DNA from: an uncultured archaeon
Lineage (GTDB): Archaea > Thermoproteota > Nitrososphaeria > Nitrososphaerales > Nitrosopumilaceae
Assembly: GCA_937896495.1 (NCBI GenBank)
Contig: CALBNQ010000243.1
Location: 1 to 8,278, forward strand
Direction of reading: 5' to 3'
Length of the DNA: 8,278 bases
Shown piece after piece: positions 1 to 6,281 of the stretch (the stretch's first letter is position 1; each line of letters opens with the position of its first letter). The notes beneath the pieces are model-generated. The model was not told the origin of the DNA. It saw only the letters and a list, made by a program, of their open reading frames with translations, and ran no database searches. The position numbers and the translations under genes are program-made.

Positions 1-916
1 GTTCTTGTTCTAATTGTACCTCAACAAGTTGCTTTTTTTGATGTAAAAGATCTTGAGATATTTTAGATTTTTCAGAACTAATTTTTTTAATCACGTTAGT
101 CCTTGCTTTTTTCACTTTTTCAAGCTCTTCTTTTTGGGTTACAATGTCTTGAGATAATTTTGTTTGTGTTGCTATGTTTAATCGTTCATCTTTAATTTGA
201 GATTCAAGGTATTGTTTTTCTTGAGAAACCTTTTGTTCGTATTCTTTTCTGTGGGTGACAAGTTCAGTTAACTTTAACTTGTTAAAATTTAATGTATCAG
301 AAATTTTTTCTTGTTGTTGAATCTTTTCTTTTTCATTTTTGATTTTTTTAGAAACAACATCTAGTTCTTCAACAGTATAAGTTGGAGTCCAACCTTTTGG
401 CATACTTCCTCTAATTTTGATTTTAGTTGGTTCTGAATTTTTCTGGGATAAATCAGTCTCAACAACTTTTGAAACTTTTTGTAAAGTTGGTTGAATTTCA
501 GGGAGTTTTAAGACCACAATAGGTTTTACTTTTTCAATAACAACAGAATCTGTAGAAAGTTTTGATTGTAAATAATGAATGTCAGAATTGTATAGTTGTT
601 TATTATCAGAAATCATATCACTGATATGTTGTAATCGACCTGGATCTCCAATTCCATTTTCTATTAGTTGATTAATTTTTTGAGAGAAATTATCTTCGAC
701 ATTATCTTCAACATTATCTTCAGTATCATCTTCAACTGCAAATGTGGAATGTAATTTAGATTCCAGATAGATTTGATCAGAGTGATACAGCGGTTTTTTC
801 TTTTTCAAAAATTCTAAAATATGGAATAATCTTCCTGTATCACCGTACCCTGAATTGATTAATTCATTAATTTTTTCAATTGTTTGAGTCAAAGACAAAT
901 GTTCTAAACTAGCCAT
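1..916 (-). CDS. Coiled-coil protein with duplicated N-terminal module (C-terminus off window)
   Basis: An open minus-strand frame of 305 codons has no stop before the left edge, so the C-terminus is missing. I do not recognise a named family. Residues 13-55 and 78-120 are two copies of one 43-residue module, about 23/43 identical, with the shared pattern K-I-N-x-L-I, G-x-G-D-x-G-R-L-x-H-I, K-x-L-Y-x-S-D and Y-L-x-S-K-L. They are separated by an acidic linker built from (V/T)-E-D-(N/D) units. After a variable stretch and a P-K-G-W-T-P motif (residues 173-178), the chain from about residue 183 is rich in K, E, Q and evenly spaced L/I/V, as in a long coiled coil. There is no signal peptide or membrane segment, so it is probably cytoplasmic. 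An in-frame ATG nine bases upstream (925) is possible, but the TATA-like box at 941-950 is 29 nt from the ATG at 916 and only 20 nt from the other, favouring 916. A scaffold or filament-like role is speculation. Confidence 0.85.
   Translation of the reverse strand, partial: MASLEHLSLTQTIEKINELINSGYGDTGRLFHILEFLKKKKPLYHSDQIYLESKLHSTFAVEDDTEDNVEDNVEDNFSQKINQLIENGIGDPGRLQHISDMISDNKQLYNSDIHYLQSKLSTDSVVIEKVKPIVVLKLPEIQPTLQKVSKVVETDLSQKNSEPTKIKIRGSMPKGWTPTYTVEELDVVSKKIKNEKEKIQQQEKISDTLNFNKLKLTELVTHRKEYEQKVSQEKQYLESQIKDERLNIATQTKLSQDIVTQKEELEKVKKARTNVIKKISSEKSKISQDLLHQKKQLVEVQLEQE
557..685 (-). repeat. Second copy of 43-residue duplicated module
   Basis: This encodes residues 78-120 of the coiled-coil protein. 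It aligns without gaps to the copy at 752-880, with about 23 of 43 residues identical. G-D-x-G-R-L-x-H-I and L-Y-x-S-D-x-x-Y-L are kept while flanking positions differ, which suggests an old duplication under selection on the core residues. Confidence 0.85.
689..736 (-). repeat. Four tandem 12-bp units encoding an acidic linker
   Basis: Four imperfect 12-bp units (689-700, 701-712, 713-724, 725-736; plus-strand form ATTATCTTCAAC) lie in frame inside the coiled-coil gene. On the coding strand each gives V/T-E-D-N/D, so copy-number change would lengthen or shorten the linker between the two modules without a frameshift. Confidence 0.85.
752..880 (-). repeat. First copy of 43-residue duplicated module
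   Basis: This encodes residues 13-55 of the coiled-coil protein. The central loop G-Y-G-D-T-G-R-L-F-H-I and the end L-Y-H-S-D-Q-I-Y-L match the copy at 557-685. Predicted as two helices joined by a Gly-Asp turn, from residue pattern only. Confidence 0.85.
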
Positions 917-940
917 TACGTTCATGGTTTTTACTCTGAT

Positions 941-950
941 ATAATAAAAA
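941..950 (-). promoter_or_regulatory. TATA-like box of the coiled-coil gene
   Basis: TTTTTATTAT on the minus strand is centred 29 nt before the ATG at 916. This spacing would put the transcript start at or just before that ATG and is the main reason for rejecting the ATG at 925. Confidence 0.5.
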
Positions 951-1048
951 TAACTTTTTAAAAAATTCACTCATGAATACATAATTTGATTTCATGCCTA
1001 CAGATAGATGAGGATGATTTTAGAGTATGATTTTTCATGTAAAGGACA

Positions 1049-1058
1049 TTTTATTATT
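1049..1058 (+). promoter_or_regulatory. TATA-like box of the small membrane protein gene
   Basis: TTTTATTATT is centred about 26 nt before the ATG at 1080, the spacing of a leaderless archaeal transcript. It lies inside the longer reading frame that begins at 1008, which argues against that longer start. Confidence 0.5.
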
Positions 1059-1079
1059 AAACAAATTAGAAAAAAATGT

Positions 1080-1316
1080 ATGAGAACAGGAATGCCAATT
1101 ATAGTCATAGGAACATCCATGTTTGTTCTAGGATTGATATTGTTTTATTCAATTCAAATTGGGCAAACAGATCCTGTTTTACGTTTCATCAAGAATTCAG
1201 GTACTTTTATGGGATTAAGTGGTATGGGCGTTACATTAGCTGGAATCATCATATTTTTGATTAATAGAAATGCTCAACCAATACAAGAGAATTTTGAAAC
1301 AGAGTATAAAGAATGA
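1080..1316 (+). CDS. Small two-helix membrane protein, unknown function
   Basis: This 78-residue protein has two hydrophobic segments (about residues 5-24 and 43-62) joined by a short polar loop, and an acidic C-terminal tail. It is probably an integral membrane protein with both ends on the same side. I do not recognise the family, and no catalytic motif is visible. The same frame is open back to an ATG at 1008, which would add 24 mainly polar residues (total 102). I chose 1080 because a TATA-like box sits about 26 nt before it and because the first helix then starts almost at the N-terminus. It is divergent from the coiled-coil gene. The start is less certain than the gene. Confidence 0.7.
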   Translation: MRTGMPIIVIGTSMFVLGLILFYSIQIGQTDPVLRFIKNSGTFMGLSGMGVTLAGIIIFLINRNAQPIQENFETEYKE

Positions 1317-1370
1317 TCATCAAAATTAATCAAAATAAAATTATTAAATTGTATTTCAAAAAAAGCAACT

Positions 1371-1380
1371 AAATTATAAT
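1371..1380 (+). promoter_or_regulatory. TATA-like box of the 140-residue hypothetical gene
   Basis: AAATTATAAT is centred about 29 nt before the ATG at 1405. The 88-bp gap after the previous gene and this element together suggest independent transcription. Confidence 0.5.
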
Positions 1381-1404
1381 AACTAAAATTAACACTAACA
1401 AGAA

Positions 1405-1827
1405 ATGTCTGAAAAAACATGGGTAGGGGCAATTTATCTCAAAGATGAAGGAGGGTACGAGATTGTTTTAAAATCACTTACTCATTATAAGAAGAGGTTA
1501 AGAAGCATTGAAAATAGTCCAGAATTAAAAGAAGCAGCTGCAATGTTTGCACCGATATTAATTCAACAAGCAATGAAAACACATCCAAAAGTAATAGAAT
1601 TAATTCAAAAAGTTCAAACAAACATCGATGATATTCAAAAAGTTAACAATCTAAAAGAAGACATACCATTGTTTGAAAAATCTCTATTATGTTATGAATC
1701 AGATATCAATAAAGCACGAGATACAGGACATGAATATTTCTTAAAATTAATAGAAAATGTTGAAGAAGCATCAAAAGATCTTGAAACAATCAAAATTGCA
1801 CTAGAAAAAATCAAAGAATTTTCGTAA
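1405..1827 (+). CDS. Hypothetical helical protein, 140 residues
   Basis: I do not recognise this protein. After a short N-terminal segment (W-V-G-A-I-Y-L-K-D-E-G-G-Y) that may form a beta hairpin, the chain is rich in E, K, L and I and reads as several amphipathic helices. A mildly hydrophobic helix lies near residues 43-57 (A-A-A-M-F-A-P-I-L-I-Q-Q-A-M), too broken to be a confident membrane segment. There is no signal peptide and a single cysteine. The C-terminal third looks able to form a coiled coil, so a soluble oligomeric protein is a reasonable guess. It ends five bases before the stop codon of the convergent gene at 1833-2063. The start is supported by a TATA-like box at leaderless spacing and no competing upstream ATG. 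Confidence 0.85.
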   Translation: MSEKTWVGAIYLKDEGGYEIVLKSLTHYKKRLRSIENSPELKEAAAMFAPILIQQAMKTHPKVIELIQKVQTNIDDIQKVNNLKEDIPLFEKSLLCYESDINKARDTGHEYFLKLIENVEEASKDLETIKIALEKIKEFS

Positions 1828-1832
1828 CAAGT

Positions 1833-2063
1833 TTACAATCCCTGCAAATACCAATCAAAGTATGGAAGCAATGCACAACATTGTTTCTTTTTTTCAGATT
1901 CATCAGTGATTTCAATAATCTTTTGAATTTTTCCCTGAAGGTATTCACTGGTCAATTTACTTCGAAATTGAGGCTGGATTTGGGTTATTACTTTAAGAAT
2001 ATCTCCAGAATTACTATTTTCTACATCGTTTAGAATTTTTTGGATTTCATCTTTCAAAACCAT
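1833..2063 (-). CDS. Hypothetical small helical protein, 76 residues
   Basis: This is a small soluble protein of mixed charge with a predicted all-helical pattern. I do not recognise it. The N-terminal half (M-V-L-K-D-E-I-Q-K-I-L-N-D-V) and the middle (Q-G-K-I-Q-K-I-I-E-I-T) look like amphipathic helices. The C-terminus is hydrophobic and aromatic with an adjacent cysteine pair (Q-C-C-A-L-L-P-Y-F-D-W-Y-L), which could be an interaction surface; there is no C-x-x-C pair for a zinc site. It converges on the gene ending at 1827 with only five bases between stop codons, so the two transcripts must overlap at their 3' ends. The ATG at 2063 is supported by a TATA-like box about 25 nt upstream. Confidence 0.75.
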   Translation of the reverse strand: MVLKDEIQKILNDVENSNSGDILKVITQIQPQFRSKLTSEYLQGKIQKIIEITDESEKKKQCCALLPYFDWYLQGL

Positions 2064-2083
2064 AAAATCAATTGAAAAAACCC

Positions 2084-2093
2084 ATTATTATTT
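2084..2093 (-). promoter_or_regulatory. TATA-like box of the 76-residue helical gene
   Basis: AAATAATAAT on the minus strand is centred about 25 nt before the ATG at 2063. It lies in the 37-bp gap after the upstream minus-strand gene, so that pair need not be an operon. Confidence 0.45.
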
Positions 2094-2100
2094 GATAAAA

Positions 2101-2331
2101 TTAGTCAATTAGGTCTGCATCATCCCAAGTAAGACGGAACTGTCCAGTTACTCTAAACATGTTTAATTTCCCTCCTTTTTTGAAATGTAATTTATACAAT
2201 TTATGAGCAACATCATCTATTTCTAGAACACTGTCATTTTTGGTTGCTTGGAAAACTATTGGATTGTGGGAAATCTGTGACCAATTTGTTTCATCAAAAT
2301 AAAGATGAAATTTTGTGTACATTAATCCCAT
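2101..2331 (-). CDS. Hypothetical small protein, 76 residues
   Basis: I do not recognise this protein. Alternating hydrophobic and polar residues (K-F-H-L-Y-F-D-E-T; N-M-F-R-V-T-G-Q-F-R-L-T-W) suggest beta strands around a central helix (residues about 38-50), ending in an acidic tail D-D-A-D-L-I-D. There is no membrane segment, signal peptide or cysteine, so it is probably a soluble cytoplasmic protein. A second in-frame ATG lies nine bases in (2322). I chose 2331 because the TATA-like box at 2353-2362 is about 26 nt before it. Its stop codon is 37 bp upstream of the next minus-strand gene, which has its own TATA-like box. Confidence 0.75.
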   Translation of the reverse strand: MGLMYTKFHLYFDETNWSQISHNPIVFQATKNDSVLEIDDVAHKLYKLHFKKGGKLNMFRVTGQFRLTWDDADLID

Positions 2332-2352
2332 ATATCGTTCAAAATAAAACCC

Positions 2353-2362
2353 GAATAAATAA
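2353..2362 (-). promoter_or_regulatory. TATA-like box of the 76-residue beta-rich gene
   Basis: TTATTTATTC on the minus strand is centred about 26 nt before the ATG at 2331, in the 57-bp gap after the HTH gene. Confidence 0.45.
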
Positions 2363-2388
2363 CTAGATGAATTAATGAAAGGAAAAAT

Positions 2389-2949
2389 TCAACGTAACAT
2401 AGTGCCAAAATGACTAACGATTGTAGGATAAATTAATTCAAAATCAGAATCAGTCCTTATTACTTTAAGTACTTTAAAGATCAGTTGTTGAATCATTAGA
2501 TGTTCATCTCTATACAGAGTTTTTTTTGGATTTTTTATTGAATCTAAAAGTGTAAAACCATTATCAGTTTGTAATAAATTTCTCAATAGTGAACTTGTAA
2601 TTTCTATTTTTTCATCCATGCCCTTTCGAGAATAATCAAGTTCCAATCGCTTAATTTTCATCTTTAAATCATGAAATGATGTATTTGTAAATTGTTCAAT
2701 ATGTTGGAATGATTTTTGTTCATAATTTTCCATAGGAACATAAAATTTCATATTTCTTTTACAGGTAACAGAAATGATTTCTTTATCAACTAGGGAATTA
2801 CGCGTTTTTTCAAAAGTAGTCTTTGCCATAAATTCAGGTACAACTAATTTTAACAGGGCATTATGATGTAAATCTGAATTATTTTTTATAATCTCAAATA
2901 GTATTCTTTCACGCTCATACATCTGTAGATTAGGCTCATTGTGACTCAT
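2389..2949 (-). CDS. Probable winged-helix DNA-binding regulator
   Basis: This 186-residue protein has an N-terminal region (about residues 13-73) with the shape of a winged helix-turn-helix: helix 1 R-E-R-I-L-F-E-I-I-K-N, helix 2 H-H-N-A-L-L-K-L-V, a recognition-type helix T-T-F-E-K-T-R-N-S-L-V-D-K-E-I-I and a wing S-V-T-C-K-R-N-M-K-F-Y-V. This resembles MarR/ArsR-like archaeal regulators, but I cannot name the family. The remaining 110 residues are helical and probably serve dimerisation or sensing; there is no obvious metal or ligand motif. Its own promoter carries a 12-bp perfect palindrome and a third half-site, which fits autoregulation (inference). The ATG at 2949 opens the frame. An in-frame ATG at 2922 would still keep the whole HTH and would suit the nearer TATA-like element. 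No target gene is evident beyond itself. Confidence 0.8.
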   Translation of the reverse strand: MSHNEPNLQMYERERILFEIIKNNSDLHHNALLKLVVPEFMAKTTFEKTRNSLVDKEIISVTCKRNMKFYVPMENYEQKSFQHIEQFTNTSFHDLKMKIKRLELDYSRKGMDEKIEITSSLLRNLLQTDNGFTLLDSIKNPKKTLYRDEHLMIQQLIFKVLKVIRTDSDFELIYPTIVSHFGTMLR

Positions 2950-2955
2950 TTTATC

Positions 2956-2980
2956 TAGGTCGACCTATATAGTGTAGGTC
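2956..2980. promoter_or_regulatory. Putative operator: palindrome plus third half-site
   Basis: TAGGTCGACCTA (2956-2967) is a perfect 12-bp palindrome, and the same half-site TAGGTC recurs at 2975-2980. The first and third half-sites are 19 bp apart start to start, close to two helical turns. The block lies between a TATA-like box and the ATG of the probable winged-helix gene and would cover its transcript start, a typical position for a repressor site. Confidence 0.65.
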
Positions 2981-2989
2981 ATATATTAA
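2980..2989 (-). promoter_or_regulatory. TATA-like box of the HTH gene
   Basis: TTAATATATG on the minus strand is centred 35 nt before the ATG at 2949, predicting a start near 2959 and a leader of about 10 nt. A second AT-rich element (TATATAG, 2966-2972) is only 20 nt from that ATG and would suit the internal ATG at 2922 instead. Both touch the palindromic operator. Which one is used is unresolved. Confidence 0.4.
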
Positions 2990-3000
2990 TCATTTTTGGT

Positions 3001-3056
3001 AAAAATATTCTTAAAAAATAAGAAAATAATATGAAATTAAAAAATTAGAAATAAAA
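3001..3056 (-). terminator. Oligo-T terminator region after EF-2
   Basis: Directly after the EF-2 stop codon the minus strand carries successive T-runs (four T at 3053-3056, six at 3039-3044, four at 3023-3026, six at 3013-3018, five at 3001-3005) without a hairpin. Archaeal termination typically uses such T-tracts in the non-template strand. This also separates EF-2 from the HTH gene. Confidence 0.55.
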
Positions 3057-3062
3057 TTTCGT

Positions 3063-5255
3063 CTATTCTTTATCGATAAATTCGCTAACACCAGGTGGAT
3101 CTGGAGCTAATCCTTTTCTCTTTCTAATATCAGCAACAGCAGTGGCTAGCATAGACTTTGGTACTTCAGTCCATTCTTTAAAGGAAGTATTCCAAGTAGC
3201 ACGGCCAGCAGTTTGACCTCTCATTGCTTCAGATAAGGTAAATGTTTCAGAAGCTGGAATTTCACCTACAACAATACTTGATGCACCTTTTTGAGACATG
3301 TCAAGAACTTTACCACGTTTACCAGAAAGAATCGTTGCGACATTTCCAACTAAATCAGTTGGAACACGAACTTCAATTGCTAATGTAGGTTCCAATACGG
3401 CAGTACCTGCAGTGAGTAATGCACCCATGCAAGCTCTTCTAGATGCAGGTCCTAATTGAGATAGACCTCTGTGTGCAGTGTCCTCGTGAGGAACAAAGTG
3501 TGTAAAGATGAATTTACAATCTCTCATCTGTTCTCTACATAAAGGACCTTCTCTCATAACTTCTTCAAATCCAGAGTTAATAGAATCAGTAGATTCTTGA
3601 ACGAATTGAACACCTTTTGTTCCGTTAATCAAAACATTACCACGAGAATCAAATTTCATAACTCTCTTAATTGTGTCAGTATCCCATCCAGCACCTTTTA
3701 GTAAATCAGATACAACTTTTTTGTCTTTAATATCACTGATTTCACCAGTTCTAAGCATATGTGCAATTTCAGGTTCAAGTGGTTCAACTTTCATGAATAT
3801 TTTGTTGTGTCTGTTTGGAGATTTTGCCATGATTGGTTCACAAGGACCCTTTACAGTTTCTCTATAGTTAATCAAAGGTTCAGAAGTAATAATGTCACAT
3901 TTTGCATCTTGAATTCTATGTGTTGCAACATCAAGATGTAGCACACCCATTCCAGCAATAATTGTCTCACCGCTCTCCTCATCAATTTTTACAATCAAGT
4001 TAGGATCTTCAATGGTTAATTGACGTAAAATTTCTACAAGTTTAGGTAAATCTTTAGGATGTTTTGGTTCAATTGCAATTTGAACAACTGGTTCTGAGAC
4101 ATATTTTACACCCTCAAACATTGGAATATCTTTAATTGATGAGAGAGTATTTCCGGCTCTACATTCAGTTAATCCCAACAATGCAGGAATGTTTCCAGCA
4201 CCTAGTTCACCGACTTGTTCTCTTTGGTTACCCATAAAGAAATTTACAGATTGAACTCGACCTTCTCGTTTTTCATCAATAATGTTAATTGTTTGACCAT
4301 CTTTGATAGTTCCAGAAAATAGTCTTCCAATAGCAACAGGGCCTGCTGCAGGATCCAATACCATGTTTACAACCATCATAATTGTTGGTCCTGTATCATC
4401 ACATGCAAGTAATGCTTTTCCAACATCAGATTCCAAATCACCTTTCCAAATTTGTGGAATTCTGTATGGAACTGCTTCATGTGGAGCAGGATGATGTTTT
4501 ACAACCATACCAAGAACAGCATCAGCTAATGGTGCTTTCTCTACAAGGTCTGCAACTTTTTCATCATTATAAGCATCAATTACATCTTTGAATGTGATGC
4601 CTCTTTCTTTCATTAAATCAACGTTAATTGCCCATCTGTCCTTTGCAGAACCAAATGTTACACTTGCATCCTGAATTGAAACTTTCCATTTTTCTTTGTA
4701 TTCAGGTTCAGCATAAGTATCAATTAATTGATTAAAGTTTGATACAACTTCTGCAAGTTGTGCTTGCATTTTTTCAGGTGTTAATCTTAATTCTTTGATA
4801 AGTCGGTCTACTTTATTGATAAATAATACGGGTTTTACTCTTTCTTCTAAAGCCATTCTAGTAACAGTTTCAGTTTGAGTCATGATCCCCTCTACTGCAT
4901 CACATACTACAACTGCACCATCAATTGCTCTAAGACTACGAATTACTCTACCACTAAAATCTACGTGGCCTGGAGTGTCAATCATGTTAATGACATAATC
5001 TTTTTCTTTTTGTGTAAACATCAAAGTAACATTTGCTTGATAAATTGTGATTCCTCTTTCTTGTTCTTCTTTATCAAAGTCCATTGCCAAAGCTTTTCCA
5101 GCAGCAGATGGAGCAATAATTCCAGAATATGCTAAAAGACTATCACTCATAGTGGTTTTTCCATGATCAACGTGTGCAATTACACCAAAGTTACGGATTT
5201 GATCTTTGTTCTTGATGATCTTCATAACTTCACCTGTTGACTTGAATTTTACCAT
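3063..5255 (-). CDS. fusA: Archaeal translation elongation factor 2 (EF-2)
   Basis: EF-2 is the cytoplasmic GTPase that moves tRNAs and mRNA through the ribosome after peptide bond formation. The protein is 730 residues, normal for archaeal EF-2. The GTP-binding motifs are intact: A-H-V-D-H-G-K-T (27-34), R-G-I-T (67-70), D-T-P-G-H (93-97), N-K-V-D (147-150) and a later G-S-A-K. Domains II to V follow in the usual order. His595 in the domain IV loop H-E-D-T-A-H-R-G aligns with the histidine converted to diphthamide in archaeal and eukaryotic EF-2, although the residues after it (L-S-Q-L-G-P) differ from the form I recall from Euryarchaeota. The frame extends three codons to a TTG at 5264. The ATG at 5255 is preferred because it gives the familiar N-terminus M-V-K-F-K-S-T-G and has a TATA-like box about 28 nt upstream. 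It lies 50 bp downstream of the SIS gene but has its own promoter and a strong T-rich end. Confidence 0.98.
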   Translation of the reverse strand: MVKFKSTGEVMKIIKNKDQIRNFGVIAHVDHGKTTMSDSLLAYSGIIAPSAAGKALAMDFDKEEQERGITIYQANVTLMFTQKEKDYVINMIDTPGHVDFSGRVIRSLRAIDGAVVVCDAVEGIMTQTETVTRMALEERVKPVLFINKVDRLIKELRLTPEKMQAQLAEVVSNFNQLIDTYAEPEYKEKWKVSIQDASVTFGSAKDRWAINVDLMKERGITFKDVIDAYNDEKVADLVEKAPLADAVLGMVVKHHPAPHEAVPYRIPQIWKGDLESDVGKALLACDDTGPTIMMVVNMVLDPAAGPVAIGRLFSGTIKDGQTINIIDEKREGRVQSVNFFMGNQREQVGELGAGNIPALLGLTECRAGNTLSSIKDIPMFEGVKYVSEPVVQIAIEPKHPKDLPKLVEILRQLTIEDPNLIVKIDEESGETIIAGMGVLHLDVATHRIQDAKCDIITSEPLINYRETVKGPCEPIMAKSPNRHNKIFMKVEPLEPEIAHMLRTGEISDIKDKKVVSDLLKGAGWDTDTIKRVMKFDSRGNVLINGTKGVQFVQESTDSINSGFEEVMREGPLCREQMRDCKFIFTHFVPHEDTAHRGLSQLGPASRRACMGALLTAGTAVLEPTLAIEVRVPTDLVGNVATILSGKRGKVLDMSQKGASSIVVGEIPASETFTLSEAMRGQTAGRATWNTSFKEWTEVPKSMLATAVADIRKRKGLAPDPPGVSEFIDKE

Positions 5256-5278
5256 ATTTTGCAAAACCTAGGAATCAG

Positions 5279-5288
5279 CTATTAAATC
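5279..5288 (-). promoter_or_regulatory. TATA-like box of EF-2
   Basis: GATTTAATAG on the minus strand is centred about 28 nt before the ATG at 5255. It lies in the 50-bp gap after the SIS gene, so EF-2 can be transcribed independently of it. Confidence 0.5.
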
Positions 5289-5298
5289 TTAGCCTTGG

Positions 5299-5303
5299 AA
5301 AAA
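5299..5303 (-). terminator. Short T-tract just after the SIS gene
   Basis: Five T on the minus strand begin two bases after the SIS stop codon and precede the EF-2 TATA-like box. This may be a weak oligo-T terminator; it is short, so some read-through into EF-2 is likely. Confidence 0.25.
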
Positions 5304-5305
5304 GA

Positions 5306-6211
5306 TCAGTAAATCATTTGATTACTTACATTTCGAATATTTTTTGCCAATACAAAATGACAATCTTTTCTTCTTTTCTTTTTTGCCTCATAAAGAGGTA
5401 AAAGTTGAGAAAGAAATGTGCAGTATAACATTTGATCTAATTTTTTTGAAGGGACATTAGGATGAATTACATTAATTCCAATTTTTTTAAGATTTGAAAC
5501 TAGTTGTTTATTGTGAGAATTTTTTTCTTCAAAAATTATTACAGTGTCTCCTTTTTTACAAGAAAATAATTCCATGTGGGAGAATTGTTCCAATCGGACA
5601 TAATGGGCATCATATCCCAAAATTTCATAAAATTTTGCAGCACAATACATCGCCAAAGGGTATGTAAAAAAAGTGCCAAGAACAAAAATCTTTTTGGATA
5701 CAATAGATTTTTTTGCAAAATCTTTGGCTTTTGATAATAATGGAGTGTTTTTGGGAATAGAAATTGAAGATACCAATGAAATACAAGTTAATGCACTTTC
5801 CAAAAATGAAATACTGCCAGCAGTAAATACACCACTATTTGAGGCAGAAAGTAAAATGAATCTATCAGAAGCTTTGGCTAATTTACTATCTGATTTTGAG
5901 GTTATAGCAATAGATTTTTTTGCAATTTTTGCCACTTTGATATTAGTAATGGTATTTCCAGAAATGGATACAAAATAGACATTTTTTGATTTTACAAATT
6001 TAGTGTTTTTGTAGAGATCGAGCGGATCAAATGCAGATGTAAGACCATGTGAAAAAGACTCAGCAAGCATTGCAGAAACCAAAGAGTCACCACTTCCAGA
6101 AAACAGTGTAACTTTTTGTTGTTTTTCAGATAATGTTTTTTGTCGAGTAAATGATTTTAGAAAAATTAGTTGTAATTCAATGTCTTTTTCATATGCCTCA
6201 AGAGAATTCAT
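5306..6211 (-). CDS. Double-SIS-domain protein, putative sugar-phosphate isomerase
   Basis: This 301-residue protein carries two sugar isomerase (SIS) folds, as in archaeal phosphoglucose/phosphomannose isomerases and the isomerase half of GlmS. The first SIS fold (about 33-120) shows the phosphate-binding signs G-S-G-D-S (39-43) and S-I-S-G-N-T (82-87), followed by A-I-T-S (102-105). The second (about 173-230) begins K-K-I-F-V-L-G-T and has E-I-L-G-Y-D-A-H-Y. A segment E-Q-F-S-H-M-E-L-F (208-216) falls where GlmS-type enzymes have their E-x-x-H-G-P motif, so Glu208, His212 or Glu214 may be catalytic (inference). There is no glutaminase domain and no membrane segment, so it is probably cytoplasmic. 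The substrate cannot be told. The ATG at 6211 is divergent from mqnD, with a T-rich TATA-like element about 28 nt upstream. It may be a member of the PGI/PMI family or an uncharacterised SIS regulator. Confidence 0.88.
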   Translation of the reverse strand: MNSLEAYEKDIELQLIFLKSFTRQKTLSEKQQKVTLFSGSGDSLVSAMLAESFSHGLTSAFDPLDLYKNTKFVKSKNVYFVSISGNTITNIKVAKIAKKSIAITSKSDSKLAKASDRFILLSASNSGVFTAGSISFLESALTCISLVSSISIPKNTPLLSKAKDFAKKSIVSKKIFVLGTFFTYPLAMYCAAKFYEILGYDAHYVRLEQFSHMELFSCKKGDTVIIFEEKNSHNKQLVSNLKKIGINVIHPNVPSKKLDQMLYCTFLSQLLPLYEAKKKRRKDCHFVLAKNIRNVSNQMIY

Positions 6212-6233
6212 TATGATAACAGTCCCAAAGGAT

Positions 6234-6246
6234 GTTAAAAAAATAG
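6234..6246 (-). promoter_or_regulatory. TATA-like element of the SIS gene
   Basis: CTATTTTTTTAAC on the minus strand is centred about 28 nt before the ATG at 6211. It lies in the 81-bp divergent region shared with mqnD, about 27 bp from the mqnD box, so the two promoters are separate but close. Confidence 0.4.
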
Positions 6247-6262
6247 TTCGAATAGGTTTTGA

Positions 6263-6272
6263 TTTTTATTAC
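6263..6272 (+). promoter_or_regulatory. TATA-like box of mqnD
   Basis: TTTTTATTAC is centred about 25 nt before the ATG at 6293, which fits a leaderless message. It overlaps nothing else and supports that ATG over the upstream TTG at 6275. Confidence 0.5.
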
Positions 6273-6281
6273 GATTGTTAA

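Noticed and set aside
1008..1079. N-terminal extension of the small membrane protein from the ATG at 1008
   Set aside because: The added residues are polar and a TATA-like box lies inside the extension at leaderless spacing to the ATG at 1080; possible but less likely.
3673..5135. Several plus-strand frames of 60-86 codons opposite EF-2
   Set aside because: All are antisense to a full-length, clearly conserved EF-2; their compositions are odd and they show no promoter or family signal.
5673..5978. 101-codon plus-strand frame inside the SIS gene
   Set aside because: It is a shadow of the SIS gene, whose domain motifs are read from the other strand; it shows no recognisable features.
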